Part shown: one piece after another, positions 22,889 to 36,400 of the stretch | How positions within the stretch are numbered: position 1 is the first letter of the stretch | Layout of the letters: each line of letters starts with the position of its first letter | Assembly (NCBI GenBank): GCA_030762175.1 | Contig: CM060830.1 | Span: forward strand, 49,995,001 to 50,059,000 | Length of the DNA: 64,000 bases | Reading direction: 5' to 3' | From: Metallyticus violacea | Taxonomy: Eukaryota > Arthropoda > Insecta > Mantodea > Metallyticidae | Notes under the pieces: generated by a model | What the model was told of the DNA's origin: nothing | Database searches by the model: none | Seen by the model: the letters and a program-made list of their open reading frames with translations, nothing else | Made by a program: the position numbers and the translations under genes

Positions 22889-25800
22889 CCCATTCACAGT
22901 TAACATTTAAATATCTTATGTTCCATGTAGATTACCCAGTTGTCTTTAAAATTACAGTTGCCACTTAAAAGTACATGAAATGATTGTTATTCTTTTATTT
23001 ATAGAAATATTTGAATAAAACAAAAAGAAATTGGGATCAAAATACTTTATTTTACATTTGGATGAGGACATAGAGTTAAATTAATTATAATATGGGAGTA
23101 AATATTTGACGAGAAAGTGTTTTATTTTGTGGGTTTTTATTGAAATAAATTTGCCCTATTATTCTAAGATAATAACTTTTTTAATGCACAGTCTTGCAAC
23201 ACCAAAATATCTGTTAATTCCTTAGCTTCTACAACTGCCATGACAATAATGAAAGGTTATTAACAGATTCTCCTTGCATATGATTGACATTAAGAACATA
23301 AGATTATTTAATAAAACTGTTCCCAATTAAGTAGACACATTAACCCATTTGTGTTATACTTAAATACCCTTCCCACATCACAGAAATCAGATTTAAATAG
23401 CTCTGGAGGGTTGTGGAAAACATGTTCATATATAAACCATCATAAAACATAAACTAATAAAGGTTTTAGACTCAAATTTTCCATTATCAATTACTAATAA
23501 TGTATATCTAGCATGATGGTTTAATATGGTACACTAGAAGCAGTCTGACAAATGGAAAACTCCTGCACTGCCACACATTTTCACTTTTTTGCCCTGCTCT
23601 GTAGTCTCTTATACATCTTTCACTGCATATTAAAATTATGAAACACCCTTCTTAACTAAATTAAGATTAAAATTATTAAAATTATGTCTTGAAATCATAA
23701 TAAAAGGGGTATAACTCTTGTTAATCTCCTAATCAATAGTACCTTTAATTTAAAAAAAAATGTAATCCCAAATAAAAATACAAAAAATTCAATGATAATG
23801 GTAAAAATCAGTAAGAGGTATATTCATTTAAAAATAAACCAACTTGCCTAGCAGATGTAAAACTGCCAGAAAGTCGATCTGGAACAGGGCACTTTGCATT
23901 TTTGCCCTCTGCAACTCTCCTCCCTGTGAGTTTGCAAAGAACAATGTAAGCAATGGACATGCAGATATGTAAAATATAGATAAATGTTTTTCTATACCCA
24001 TGGCCAGTGTCGCACGTGATAGGAAACAGACCTGCAGCATAATTTTACTCCATGCATCCCTTTCTGACATGAGGGCTTTGCTATCTTTTCCCGGGCATTA
24101 ATCTTTTCTTCCTTTGGAACATTTAGGTTGACTTTTTGGGTTTGAAGGAAAGGAAATGAACATCTTTATTGTTTTCCATTTCACACACAAGGTTGTTGGT
24201 TGACCATATTTCCTAATCTCAACAATGAAACAACCTATATAAATATCACTCAAAAAGAAACCCATCTTTATCATTCACTACTTAATAGAAACTGATGAGA
24301 GATGGGGATTTCAGACACTATATGTTTCTGCTATTTTCTATGTTAGTATAAGCAAAATTTCTGCTAAAGCAACAGAACAACATGGTCCCTATGGAGCACT
24401 GCAACAATGCAAGCTCAACTCATCATTTGATTTAAAACCTGAAGAATATTCTGTGACCAAAGGTCATCATATGACTCAAATGAGTTAATATTAAACATAA
24501 AAGGCTATTTGAAAATATGCAAACTCTAAGCTTTATAAAAAATAAAATAAAATAAAAAAGGACAGAATATGATACTCTTCATTTAGGAACCTTTCTCAAT
24601 AAATTTATGTCATTGCAATCCTGTTATAATGTGTTTCATCACAAGTGAGTAACATTTTAGGATACTCTACATTGCTAAGCTGTACCATCGTGCAACCTGA
24701 CATCATTTGTTTCATTTTCAAAGATAAGCAAACAGTTGAAATTAGGTATTAAAACATACACAGTTCAGCAGTTGAAAATAGCTTTTAAAAACATACACAA
24801 CATGTTTGATTATTAGATGTGCATTTGTGATGCTGCAATTGTTGTAAAAATTACAAATTTTGCAAGGCTTATATTCAGAAGATTGAACTGCAAAATAAAT
24901 GTTAACATATATAGAGAAGAAACTTCTCTTGCTATTTTCCTTAAGAAACACTTCCATATTTGAATGAGTTATATAAACAGTGTGTATGAAAAAGTTACCA
25001 ATTATCAAAAGACTGGTACAAAAAGAGCAAAATGCCAATTAAAATGTTTGTTCTGATGAGCACGAGGAACCATCCTGTATAACAAAAGTACATGCAAGGA
25101 TTCAATATTATTAACTTACCCTGGAACTCAAAAAATGAGCAGAAGTTGAACCCAAGGAACCTACAAAATTTATTTGCATTCTAATGTTAATACAAACTTT
25201 ATTTTACAAGTTTTTAAATTTAGGACATGTTTCTGGAACCTTCCCATTCCAGCTGTTTACTCAAGTTCTCCTGTTCATCTTTAAAAGACAGCATATACTA
25301 TGCAAGAAGAAATCTGGCAATATACTTAATAGAATGCTCATATTTTAATTTAAAGTGCATTAGAAAAACTAAGACGAATTTGGAAACCAGTAAGAAAGAA
25401 CATATCCAATTAATCCGATTGGAAAAATCAGCATTAGCAGCATATTTTTGGGAACACAACCATGAAAGTAAGAAGCTATTTTGTTTAAATAAATACGTGC
25501 CCCAAGAACTAGCCTTTAAGGGGGGGGAATTCATTTTAAAATATCAAAATTAATTAATAAATTTTGGCATTCCACCTTTGGATGAATTAACCACACCAGA
25601 CAGCCCTGAAATTACCAAGCAGTCAAGTAAATAGCTGAGAATGGAAACAAAGGTTCCTGAAACATGTCCCAAATTTAAAAACCTGTAAGTACAGTTTGTG
25701 TCAACATTCAAACTCATTCAGTTTTGAAGATGTAATTGCTTGTAACAGCTTCTAAACACATATTTAAATATACCTAAACTATATGTTTTTAACATGCAGT

Positions 25801-26152
25801 TACTTTCATTTTCCTTGTTCAGTGCATAACTCCCCAAACCAAATCTAGTCTCTTGGGTTGAAAGAGAGGCATTTCTCTATGCATATTCCATCATTAGAAA
25901 AGAGGAAATGTGTATTATGTAATGTTCATAAAGAAGTGAAAATTATTTGTGGTGCATGTAGAGACGTTCTTTATTTCAAAGCCCATTTTTAAACATATTA
26001 CACAAAACAGAGAAAGTAAAATGAAGCTAATATTATATATATGTAGATCATTTTAGGTGATAAAATATTAATTTAATCTTGCAATACATTTTAACAGGTG
26101 TTAACACAAATGTGATTCATGCAAAGAATCTACATTCTTAACTGCAAATGGG
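22889..26152 (-). mobile_element. piggyBac-like DNA transposon, degraded
   Basis: TTAA flanks both ends (22885-22888 and 26153-26156). Termini CCCATTCACAGTTAA and, inverted, CCCATTTGCAGTTAA agree at 13 of 15 bases. On the minus strand near 24090-23850, with frameshifts, comes KGMHGVKLC-RSVSYHVRHW then YRKTFIYILHICMSIAYIVL and PDRLSGSF. This matches the MGGVDL-D ... WYRKLFFHLLD ... NAYIL ... RLSG-HF region of piggyBac transposases. It is about 3.3 kb, with many stops. Confidence 0.7.
25300..25680 (+). mobile_element. PLE endonuclease fragment nested in the piggyBac-like element
   Basis: The + strand reads YLIECSYFNLKCIRKTKTNL, EHIQLIRLEKSALAAYFWEH, and after a shift NFGIPPLDELTTPDS, parallel to the copy at 1365-2000. 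It ends with CTGAGAA (25635), ggaaac/ggttcct and GAAACATGTCC, a hammerhead with an altered core. The nesting gives relative age: piggyBac first, PLE second. Confidence 0.65.
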
Positions 26153-27784
26153 TTAAATATGTTTTCAATTTTCAACTACTTTCCAAAGCACTAATATTTT
26201 TTTGTTAATACAAACTCAAAAGTTAGTATACCAAGCTGCTACATATCTTACAATATTATTTACTCAAAAATTAATAAACTGTGTTGCTATTTAAAGAAAA
26301 TTATAATTTATTAAAAAGTACTGTATAGCATAATTTCTAAACTATGTAATAAATATAAGTGCATTATTAAACACGTTCAGTGTTAGTAATTACTATAGTT
26401 ATTTGTTGTGTATTCACTTTTCAGGTTATAACACTTGGTAGAATAATACTAGATATAAAGTAGATAGTATGTAATTAGACTTAGAGATTTTGAAATGATA
26501 TACATCTTTGCCTGCAGATTATTAGGTTTTAACACTTGGTGCTAAATGCAGAACTTATTAATAAATAATTTCTTTCAGGCTCAACTTCTGTGTAATTAAT
26601 ATACATAACATCCTAGTAAAGATTCCCTAATCCCTACAGATGTTTTATAACAGTATTTTTGTTGAATAATTTTTGCTCACCATTTCAGTTCCTATTTATT
26701 TTTTGGACAATGAGGTAATTTTTTTATTGTTTATTTATTCCTTTTTTTAAATTAATGTAATAAATACCAGACTTATTTAAAATATAATTATTCTTGGATT
26801 TTGTAAGACAAAATATTTTTGTATAAATTCTCAATAAGTTTATGGTACATGTTTTATTTATAATCTTTTATTAATCTTTGTATTTTTACATTGTGTAAAT
26901 ATGTGGGCCTATAGCTTAATCCCACCAATTATGTCATATATTTAGACTTTCCATCTTAATGCGTGCAGCATATCATTAGGTTTCTCAATTATGTTAACAC
27001 ACCATTCTGTTCATGTGATGCCATTTTTCTCTGGTATCATTGCTTACACATCGTGAATCAAAGTAAATGCATTTACTCTCGGTGTTAAGGATTTGCAGTG
27101 ATTAGCTTGGGAAATGTGCAGTTGTTAAAGCGTATTTTTACACAGGTCATTTATTAGCTGGAAGTTTGTGCCATGTTGGTATGTGTGTAGGTATTAGATG
27201 TTAGAATGTAGAAGCTTATTTTGTTTACTCAATGTGTGTGAATAGTGTATCAGTCACTATAGATGCCTGGCTTTCTAGTGACCAAAAATTAGTGTATAGT
27301 AAATTACATCACACTTAAGTGTCCTAATTATCATTATGTTTTTCAAATATATGTTCCATTTTGACCCCCTTTTTTTATAACCTGAGCATTTTGTTCTTGG
27401 TTTTAAAAGTATTTCTATCCCTTCTTTGATCCATATTTTTCAAATCACCTTCCACATAAGTTCCTTCCTATTTATCTGAGGTTGTATGACTAACATAATT
27501 TTCTCTTTGAATTTCTTCAAAGCCTTAAATGTGAACAGTTTGTAGGAAAAGAATATGCTTTCAAACACATAATTGCTGATAACAGAAAATAAGTAATAAT
27601 TTTACATATATAAATAATTGCAACTTTTTAAGTTAGCCAGAAAGTTTTTTTTCCTATAATCGGTCTCTTCATTTATGTGTGGATTATTACTCAATGAATT
27701 CTTTTTAAATGTTTGCTGAAGGTATTATTTTAAAGAATAATTTTAGACAAGTTTAAACATAATTATAATGCACTTTATTTAAGT

Positions 27785-27960
27785 TTATCACTAGACCACC
27801 AGAGTCAAACCATATAGCTACTAACCCAGCTCCTAGGAATGACCAACGGTTGTTTAACAGCTGATGATGTAGACAATATGTTCTGAGTAAATCTCAATCA
27901 AGTGAAACTACAAAGAGAGTTTTTTAAACATCAGACTTAGAAGAGATTATTAAGTTTAAA
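27785..27960 (+). mobile_element. PLE tail with decayed hammerhead
   Basis: CTGATGA (27861-27867), tgtagac and gttct are followed by GAGTAAA where GAAAC is expected, then tcaagtgaaactacaaagag. This same order is seen on the minus strand at 17100-17200. Confidence 0.5.
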
Positions 27961-27999
27961 CATGTTTATATTACATCATATACAAGTATATTCAGTATT

Positions 28000-29030
28000 T
28001 ATTCTCCGGAATGTGAGATTACAGAATATCAGTTTGCATTCTTCTTAAACTCTTTAGGATAAAAGTTTTGAGTGCTAAGTCAGCAGCTGAAGAAATACTG
28101 GTAGAAATGAGGACGTAGTCAGTATGAGAACAGCATTGAATGGGTTCAGGTGATTTGATGGAGACATTAACCTTGAAGATAGCTGCTCCTTCAGCTATAG
28201 AAAATTAAGTTCTGCACACTGTACTTAAAAGAAGAGGGAGTATTTGTAAAGGAATGTTTGCTATATTTAAAATAACTGAACATAATGTATAAAAGTTAAA
28301 GAATAGATTCATATGAACATAATTAAAGCTTAAATACAACAAACAGTTGATATTTGTAATGCAACATATTAAAAATCCCCTTGACAACCAATTATGGAAA
28401 TGCATTATAGCATGTGATGAAAAAAATTTGTCGCATAATTTTGAAAAACAAGAGCAATGGCTATTCTGAGGGAAAAAAACTAGTTCAATGATCATCAAAG
28501 TTGTTTAGGGCAAAATGTAATGCTTTGCATTTGGTGGAATTTCAAAGGTGTTGTTCATTTTGAGCATATTTCAAACAGTTGTGAAGTTGATGAAGTTGTA
28601 TGTCAGAACTGCATAGGGTTTACAAAGGTTTAAGACTATGCTGCAATAAATAGAAGTGTACTTCACAAGACAGAAATCCTGCCCATCGATCAAGATTGAC
28701 CCAAAATAAAATCAAGGAATTAGAAAGAATAGAATTTCTGCCTCATTTAGCATACAATCTAGATGTTGCATCAATTTCTACAAGAAAAATTGTTTGATAA
28801 TCTTTAAGATGACAAAAACACATGCTCATAGTTTTTACCTATATATTCAAGCATTATTATTGCCAACAAATTAAAATGCTGTCAGAAAGATGGTGAAAGT
28901 TGTCAAAAATGTTGGCCTATGTTTTGAATAATAATTTTTTGTTGTTTGTAATTGTTATGTTAAGGTAACAGTTATAGGGAAAAGCTTTCTGGCCAAACTA
29001 ATATAATTTTAGAATTTTGTTAGGAATCAA
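28000..29030 (+). mobile_element. mariner-like transposase relic (plus)
   Basis: Near 28505-28560 the + strand reads QNVMLCIWWNFKGVVHFEHI, the catalytic WWD-KG-V-FE block of mariner (Asp changed to Asn). Later QFLQEKLFDNL, DDKNT and KLKCCQKDGESCQKCW match the LRGKKF-N-DDV and C-terminal blocks. Stops are frequent and the ends are uncertain. Confidence 0.6.
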
Positions 29031-29587
29031 TACCCATTCGCTCTTGGCTCAAACACTAGTTATATGCTTATCAGTTGATATGTCCAGCTTCATTTCCTAG
29101 AAGGGATAAACTTAACTATCTATAATGCAGTGCACTTTGTGTAAGTGTTTTTGTGTCATATCCCAAATATTCTTATGGGTCCTATACCACAATGATTTCA
29201 GCAACTTATTGTACTTTTCAAGGCAAAGCACTTTTATGAGCGAATAACTTGAAGGAAAACTTTAAAGATATATACAGTAAAACCCCAATTTTACAAACCC
29301 GCATTTAACATATTTCCAGAGCCCCAAATTTTAATCATTTGGACAATATATTTTATTGTTTGATTTAACATAGTGTTTTACTTTGTACAAACTATGAAAA
29401 ATGTGCATATAAGTAATTTTGTCATAAAGAATTTGCAGTCTTTGAAATTGAAATTATCAATGATCTATTTCTCTCATGCGATTCATTTAGACCATGCTAA
29501 TGTAACAAGGAATTGCTGCTATTCTCAGTGGAGTGAACATATATTTGTTTAGTTTTTTGTATCGGTGATTTTCACAGTGAAATATAG

Positions 29588-29760
29588 TATAATATGACAA
29601 ATTATTTTTCGAAACCACTCAAATTTCATTAATTTTGTTCCACTTATTTGGACATGTTTCAGCTGCAGATAGAGGCAAACGCCTTGGAAACATGTCTAAG
29701 TAAGTGGAACAAAATTAGTGAAATTTGAGTGGTTTCATAATAATAATTTATCATATTATA
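29588..29760 (+). mobile_element. Hammerhead foldback nested in the Tigger-like element
   Basis: Arms of about 72 bases (29588-29660 and 29687-29760) are close inverted repeats (gaaaccactcaaatttcatt with its complement ending gagtggtttc). The centre is CTGCAGA, GAGGC-aaac-GCCTT, GGAAACATGTC: a hammerhead layout with the core base A6 changed. Confidence 0.7.
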
Positions 29761-30439
29761 TGTTTGTTTCTCGCATTCTCATTGGCTGTTCCCTCCAGGA
29801 TGCTGATTCAAATTAGCATTGCAGTAGTACATAGTTGTACGGTTGGACCAACATATTTCATTTTTTGTACTGTTTGCTAAATTTGGATGCTCTGTGCATG
29901 TTGTATCACTGTTGCATTGTTCATAAACCTGAACCACAATTCGTGTTTTACTGCATACTATGAGAAGACTTTAAATGGTGGTTTAAAAAAAGATACAAGA
30001 GGAAAACACTTCCTCTTTATAAAAAAGTGGACATTATTTGGAAAGTAGAAAAAAATCTGAGTGCGACAATTTCCAAAATAGCTCGAAGACTTGCAATGGC
30101 CACTTCATCTTTGAGTGGGATTTTAAAGCGCATATTGGCCAAGGAAGCAAAATGCAATTTCAAGGCAAAAACAAAAAGTGGAAGCACATTAAATGCCCTC
30201 CATATAAAGAAATGGAACAAATTTTGATTGAATGGTTTAGCTGTATTTTTTCTCCTGGCTTGTCTATAAAGCAATTGTATAAAGGAAAGAATATCAACAA
30301 TTGCTTTAAAATCTCCAATAGGTGAAATATTTTAAAATGCTTAAAAACACTTCCTTGGCCTTGCTTCCAATGAACAAGGAAGCAGTCCGAGTTAAAAGCA
30401 TTTAAAATATTTATACAATGATAAAACACTCTCTAACGT

Positions 30440-31190
30440 TTCATTCTCAAAATTTAAAAATTCAGGACATATTTCATGAGACCATTGCTCACATTGTCAA
30501 CTGTTAAACAGCTGTTGCATGCTGGATCATCCTCGGTTTGAAAAGGTAGGCTATTGTGGTGCTGGTGGTCTGTTGATGAACTTGTACAAAATATTGTCTG
30601 CTTCCAGAATGTGGAAATTCATGAGTTTATGTTCATATTTCTTTATGAAAATCTTTTCACATATGTCAAGTCCCTTGGGATGTTGAACAGCTTTTAAATA
30701 GCAATTGAAAAGATTTTCATAAAGAAATATGAACATAAACTTTCAAGGAAGAACACCTAAAATGGCCTGGGCCAAATAGGTGGAGACCCCTTGTAGTTGT
30801 ATTTTTATAGCACTTGCAATAAATTTCAAATGAACACAAACTTATGAATTTCAACATCTGGAAGCAGAAAATATTTTGCACAAGTTCATCAACTGATAAC
30901 CAGAGTCACCACAGTCACCTAGCTTTTCAAACGTAATATGATCCACCATTCACCAATTGTTAAAAAGTTAACAATGTGAGCAAAAGTCTCTCAAAACATG
31001 TCCTGAATTTTTAAATTTTTAGAATGAAACATAATGAGTGTTTTATCATTGTATCAGTATGTTAAAGGCTTTTATCTCAGACTGCTTCCTTGTTCATTAG
31101 AAGTGAAGCCACAGAAATGTTTTTAAGCATTTTAAAATATCTTATCTATTCAAGATTTTATACTCATTTTCACTGTGTTGATTCCTGAAT
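30440..31190. mobile_element. Head-to-head pair of PLE 3' fragments
   Basis: A minus-strand copy (about 30740-30440) and a plus-strand copy (about 30700-31030) both encode the PLE tail EKIFIKKYEHKLMNF. At their junction, 30625-30659 and 30706-30740 form a perfect 35-base inverted repeat. Both copies end in decayed hammerhead remnants (tgacaatgtgagcaatgg; taacaatgtgagcaaaag, then caaaacatgtcctgaat). A 97-bp insertion (30741-30837) splits the plus copy. At 31168-31190 the complement of the PLE 5' end motif occurs. Confidence 0.6.
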
Positions 31191-31827
31191 ATATTAAAAT
31201 TGCTCCAAAGTTAATGTATATAGATTGCAACAAATAAATTAGGTTGTACATAATGTAGCATCATTTTCTTCAAGAAAAAATTTAAACCCCTATATATTGC
31301 CAAACCTCATTTAAGATAAATTTTTCTCAAGCCCCAAAATCGGTAAATGGGGGTTTTACTGTAATTAGATTTTTAAGAGCTTGTAATGGATGTAAAAATA
31401 TAGTGAATGCATTAAAAATGCAATTTTGAATTAGAATGATTTTCAAACAAAATATTTTATGAATAAGATATTATTAAAATAATATTTTTGTAAATTATCA
31501 TACCATCTGAAGAAGCTGTGTCCTCATAATCTTCTTACACAAATATCCAATACTGATTTTGGAAAAAACTAACTGTAAAATCCACTCTTAAACTATAAGC
31601 ATACAGAGCTGCTGAAAAGCTGCAGAAACAGACCATTTCTTTTCAAAAGGAGATGTTGATGAGACATTATGGGATTAGCTTGACATTCCATTAAACAATA
31701 TTTTTAAATTGAACTTGTTACACTAATATCAAGTTTTTCAAGATTGAATAGAAATTATGGAAGTTTTAATAATTTCATATATATATCTAATTTTTGAGAA
31801 GTATAATAAGTTACAAATATACTGTCC

Positions 31828-33450
31828 ATTTGTTTGGATCTCATTTTATGCACCAAAGTGAGCACAGCAATTGGCAGCTGAGCATGCATCAAACTAGCTT
31901 TGCCTAAAGCCAGTAAATTTGGGTAATATTGATGAAATAGAATAAACTTAGATATTTCTTATAAATCGTAGAATAAACAGATAAATAGACATTAGAGCAT
32001 TAGCAGGGAGCTGATCAAAGAATGCTGAAAGTGTAACTTTGTCACGTTGGAAATATGCTGCAAGATAGTGGTACTTATCCCAAAAGGCTAAGACAAGATT
32101 TTTCTTTGACTTAAAATACTTTTAATAAATACATTCACTACTCTTTTAGGGGACAAACTACATAACACTGGACTAATGATATTAAAAAATATGCATAAAG
32201 TACAATTTATGCCAGATTTCATAGTATGCAGTTTATTGTATTAGCAATAAACACAGGTTTGATTAATTAAAATGTAAATTGGAACCTGCACAGTGAAGCT
32301 AATCATACAATGATATAAATTACAGGTTTAATTATTACTGGAACCCTTTGAAAGTTAAAGAAAAATATTAACAAGGCATTATATACAAACCACATGTTGT
32401 AAAATCTGGTTTTTATTTGCACATATTTAGCAAAAAGTCATATTTTACACTAAACACTTAAAATCTTTGTCATTAAATATTTGTCTTACTGTGGAATTTC
32501 TTTTTAGTTTTACAAGCTGCAAAAAGTATGTCCAGTGAGATATTGCAGCAATGTAGCTGTTTTCTAGTACAGTTTCAGAGTCTCAAGTATCAAGATGTTT
32601 GAATCACTTGATTACAAAACAAATAATGTGAATTTCTGGCAGTAAAATGTTTGCATTTCACTCTATAGCCACGCTGCAGGCATCATGTCCATTGGACACC
32701 CAATGTGTCCATAAGTCACTAAACTTGCTTTGCTGCACATTCGTTCAAGGACAGACAATGGACTCAGAAATTTAGTTACAACTGTGTAGAATATTTTTGC
32801 AATTTAAAAATAGAGGAACAGGCTAAAAATATTTACCTTTTGAACCCTTTTGCTGCTGTGGTTGGCTTCCTGCGATCAGTTAAAAGCAGCCAGAAACCTG
32901 CCTCACTTGTATAGCAGTAAAATGCTGCATATTTTTAAGGGAAATTGCACCACTTTGAAAGTTTGTAACTTCATTTCTAAATGGCGTACAGCAATCCAAA
33001 TTTGTCATAATATAATACCATTTACAATAAACACTGCAATTCTTTGCTGTTCTGCTTTGGGGGCCTAGTATAACTTGGCATGATAACCCCTACCTTACAG
33101 AAACATTTAAGTTTTATGACTCTGTTACTTCTAGGTTTGGTTATCTACACTATTGAATATTGGAACTACAGCTGGTCCCAATTAGTTTGGATAATCAATA
33201 GACTGCTGATCCACTGTCGATACTGCTGATACTGTAGATGGTAGACTAGAGATTGGCCTCATGTTAGATGGATCAACCCTAATAAAAACTTGAGTGAAAT
33301 TCATTGCAACAGAACAGAACTCTATTAGCTAAGCATGATGTCTATTTACTCCCATATGATTATTATGAAACTTGAATAGGACATCCTGGTGAATTTCTTT
33401 TAGTTTACTGTTGGGATCACCGTGACTCAGAAAATGAGATCCAAACAAAT
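31828..33450. mobile_element. Unclassified DNA element with 20-bp perfect TIRs
   Basis: ATTTGTTTGGATCTCATTTT at 31828-31847 has its exact complement at 33431-33450, spanning 1623 bp. No clear target duplication and no recognisable transposase were seen. An internal ttagtttggataatcaa near 33180 weakly resembles the ends. It may be a non-autonomous DNA transposon. Confidence 0.55.
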
Positions 33451-36400
33451 TAATGGAACAATATTAATTCATAGGATAAAAGGTAAAATTTGATTCTAAT
33501 GAGATTCATGGCCTCTTTCTATCCATTCTTACATATTCCATCCTCATACTTTATTTTTGTGTTCAGTTAAGGTGCAGTACAGCAGTGTTAAGAGGAAAAT
33601 AATACAGTTTCAGATAGAAAAAAAGGCATTAGAAATTTCACAGTACATAAAAACAGAAAGGTTGCAGTTAGTACACTAAAAACTACTTCATGTATGCTTT
33701 TAGAGTTAGTGAAAGAAATTTGTAGGTCTGGTATGATAAAATATGTAAACACTTTGCTCTTAATTGTCTTTTTATTACGTTAAAAGTGTTAAGGTCTATG
33801 GACATAAACGTAGACAGTATATTTCAATATTGTACATTTTAAATATCTACTACCAATTTCTCCTATTTTATCAAAGTGGAGAATCTAGTGACCAATAATT
33901 AATTAAAAGCTTCTTATTTTGTAGAAAGTTCTCAGTGGGAATATTTGTTACCTTCAATGTATTTAATGTTAATGCAAAGCATGTTTTAATGCATGTCTAT
34001 TGACCTTATTGAATGTGAGAGTAGTGTCTCTTGGATGTCTAAATGTGTGTAGAAGTGGAGGTATTCAACCACTGTTCTTATTTTGTATATCTGTGTGTGC
34101 AGCTTTTAAATGTGTTATTTAGTTACTTTAATTCAGTTACGGCCAACTACATTTATAAAGACTTTTCAAAAAATGGTTTTGTGAAAGATATTTTAGTTAC
34201 ATAAAACTAAAATTGATGTCAGATTCTTAGTGAGATAATCATAATTTCTGTTGGTACTCTAAAGGTTCACATTTTTGTTATTTTTAAAAATTAACATTTC
34301 ATTTTCTATTATTTTGAAGATCCAATGTGGCAAAGTGGTGGTAGTATGCATACTTTGTAGCATTTGTTATACTTTATTCTTCAGGATTATTTTGTGTGCA
34401 ACAAAAGTTAACCTTTCTTAAAAGCACTAAATGCTACAGTTCTCCATTTAATAACTATCTGTAGTGAGTGAACCTGCTGCCTGTATATTGGTATATGCAT
34501 GTCTTGCTGTAAAACTATGTTACCCTTACTCTGTTTAAAAGGTTTTAAAAACTTACTAATCTTCTGTGACAATTGTATGATTTTTAAACTAATGGCAAAA
34601 CAAAGTGATAAGCTTTTCTTTTCTACTGTATTTGTTTCCTCTTGAAATCTCTCTAGCTTTTTCTCTCTCTCATTCTTCTTTGTGGTTTTTATATTGTGAT
34701 AAATGATTAAGCATTTCTGAATGTTTAAATATGTTCAGTGTTTCCTGAGTATCTTATCACAGAATTGCTGCACCAGAACATTTGTATTTTCCAATGAAAA
34801 TATTATTGTGCACCAAAATACCAGGAAATTTTTTATTGTTACAATGTGTCTAAGCTAATCAATGCAGCCTTCATTATAGGTATAGTGATACAGCCATTGC
34901 CACTTAATACTGCATAGTCATGCTTGAAAAATAAAAATGTGCCTAATTTTATTTGACATTTGACAATCATTACCATTATGCAAGGCTTCATATTGTAGTG
35001 TGATGTTCCTGAAAATCCATTGCAGCTCCTCGTGTGAAATCAGGAATTTCTCTACTGATATTTTCTCTTAGGATGTGGGGATTATTGTGTTTTTAAGCTT
35101 TTCCCATAGGGAAAAAAAATTCTTTCAGAATATCTAGGATACTAACCATTTGATCACCAAAGACTAAGGAAATATCAAATCATTTAAAGATTCTTTGTAT
35201 GTGCAATGGACTGTCAGGTCAGTTTGGCAAAAAATGTGTTGTGTTAATCTTGTGTATATTTCCGAGTTGATTACATAATATGCAAGATATTGGGAACAGG
35301 CTCTTAGTTCTTGCTAAGCGATCATCTATGTCATCATGAACAGAGTTAAAACTATGTATAACTTTTCTTCTTAATTCAGTGTCTGATGATGTTAGTTTGG
35401 AGATTAAATGAATTTTATTTTATAGAGCTTAATTAAAAGGTTTTGTGGCATCACAAATAGATCCTGACACTCCCACCTTTTGTGCTGAGTACCTCAGTGA
35501 ATTTCATAGAGTAGCATCTAAACCAGCACCATTTAATTTAATTTGTCCTATTTTAAGATGCGCTACTTGCTTTAAATTTCTGCACTCATTTGTTTATTGT
35601 TCTCTCAGAAGCGAAGGGTAAATCTAAGGATTTTCTACTAGTATTTGGATGAACAATAGCATTTTTAAAATTTTAAATTTTAAATGTATTTAAAAATGTT
35701 TGTCTTTTCAAAGATATTCAAAGTTCATTTTTTTTGCTGTGACATTTAAAGACACTTGATTCACACATTGCAAATTCAGTTTCCAAAATGTTGGTATAAT
35801 ATTTGTTCTTGTTTTTTTATCTGTCCCATCAATAAATATAGTGGTCCTTTAATTCAGGAGAAAGCCGTCCCAATCAACAAGCTGATGAACCCAATCCTAA
35901 ATTTAATACTAATAATGCCCATTAGATCAATGGAAAATGAGAGGGATAAGCTGTCATCTCAAAGTGGAGAATAATTATCAGCAGACCAACCAGATGCACT
36001 AAAATACATAGAATTTTCACATTTAGTTGTCTCAAAATTATTCTTCACAAGAAGTATATAACTGCTATGGAGCTGGATTGAATTTCAAGGTACTGCCAGA
36101 GAAAAGTCTCTCCTCAAACAAGAGCTTCATATGCCTGGCTTCAAAATGAACAAAGAATGCCTGACAGTTTTGGCTTGTAGTAATGCTGTCGGAACAAAAA
36201 TGTTACTGTAGGTTATTTGTAAATTAAAAATCCAAAAGCCTTAAAATATATAAACATGAGTTAACTTCCTGTGGATTCATTCACTCAAAAAGGTCACAGG
36301 TAGTATATTCTTCATTTACCGAGGTTCAGTGTAGATAAATGAGTTCTAGTCTCATGTTAGGTGGGAATCAACTCCAGGAAAAATTTTCCAAAATTCTCTT

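Larger units (their letters stand above)
29275..31361 (+). mobile_element. Tigger/pogo-like DNA transposon with TIRs and TA flanks
   Basis: The element starts CAGTAAAACCCC (29275) and ends GGGGTTTTACTG (31361), with TA on both sides (29273-29274, 31362-31363). Subterminal blocks gagccccaaattt and tcaagccccaaaatcgg also correspond. At 30018-30230 the + strand reads VDIIWKVEKNLSATISKIAR, RLAMATSSLSGILK, the CENP-B/pogo helix-turn-helix, then (other frame) EMEQILIEWFSC. The DDE domain is not found. PLE-derived foldbacks are nested in it. Confidence 0.75.

Noticed and set aside
24742..25038. 98-residue minus-strand frame rich in Cys and Phe
   Set aside because: It falls within the piggyBac-like element but could not be aligned with a transposase domain; not supported as a separate gene.
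28205..28498. 97-residue minus-strand frame resembling a membrane protein
   Set aside because: It is antisense to a plus-strand mariner relic; its hydrophobicity comes from AT-rich codons.
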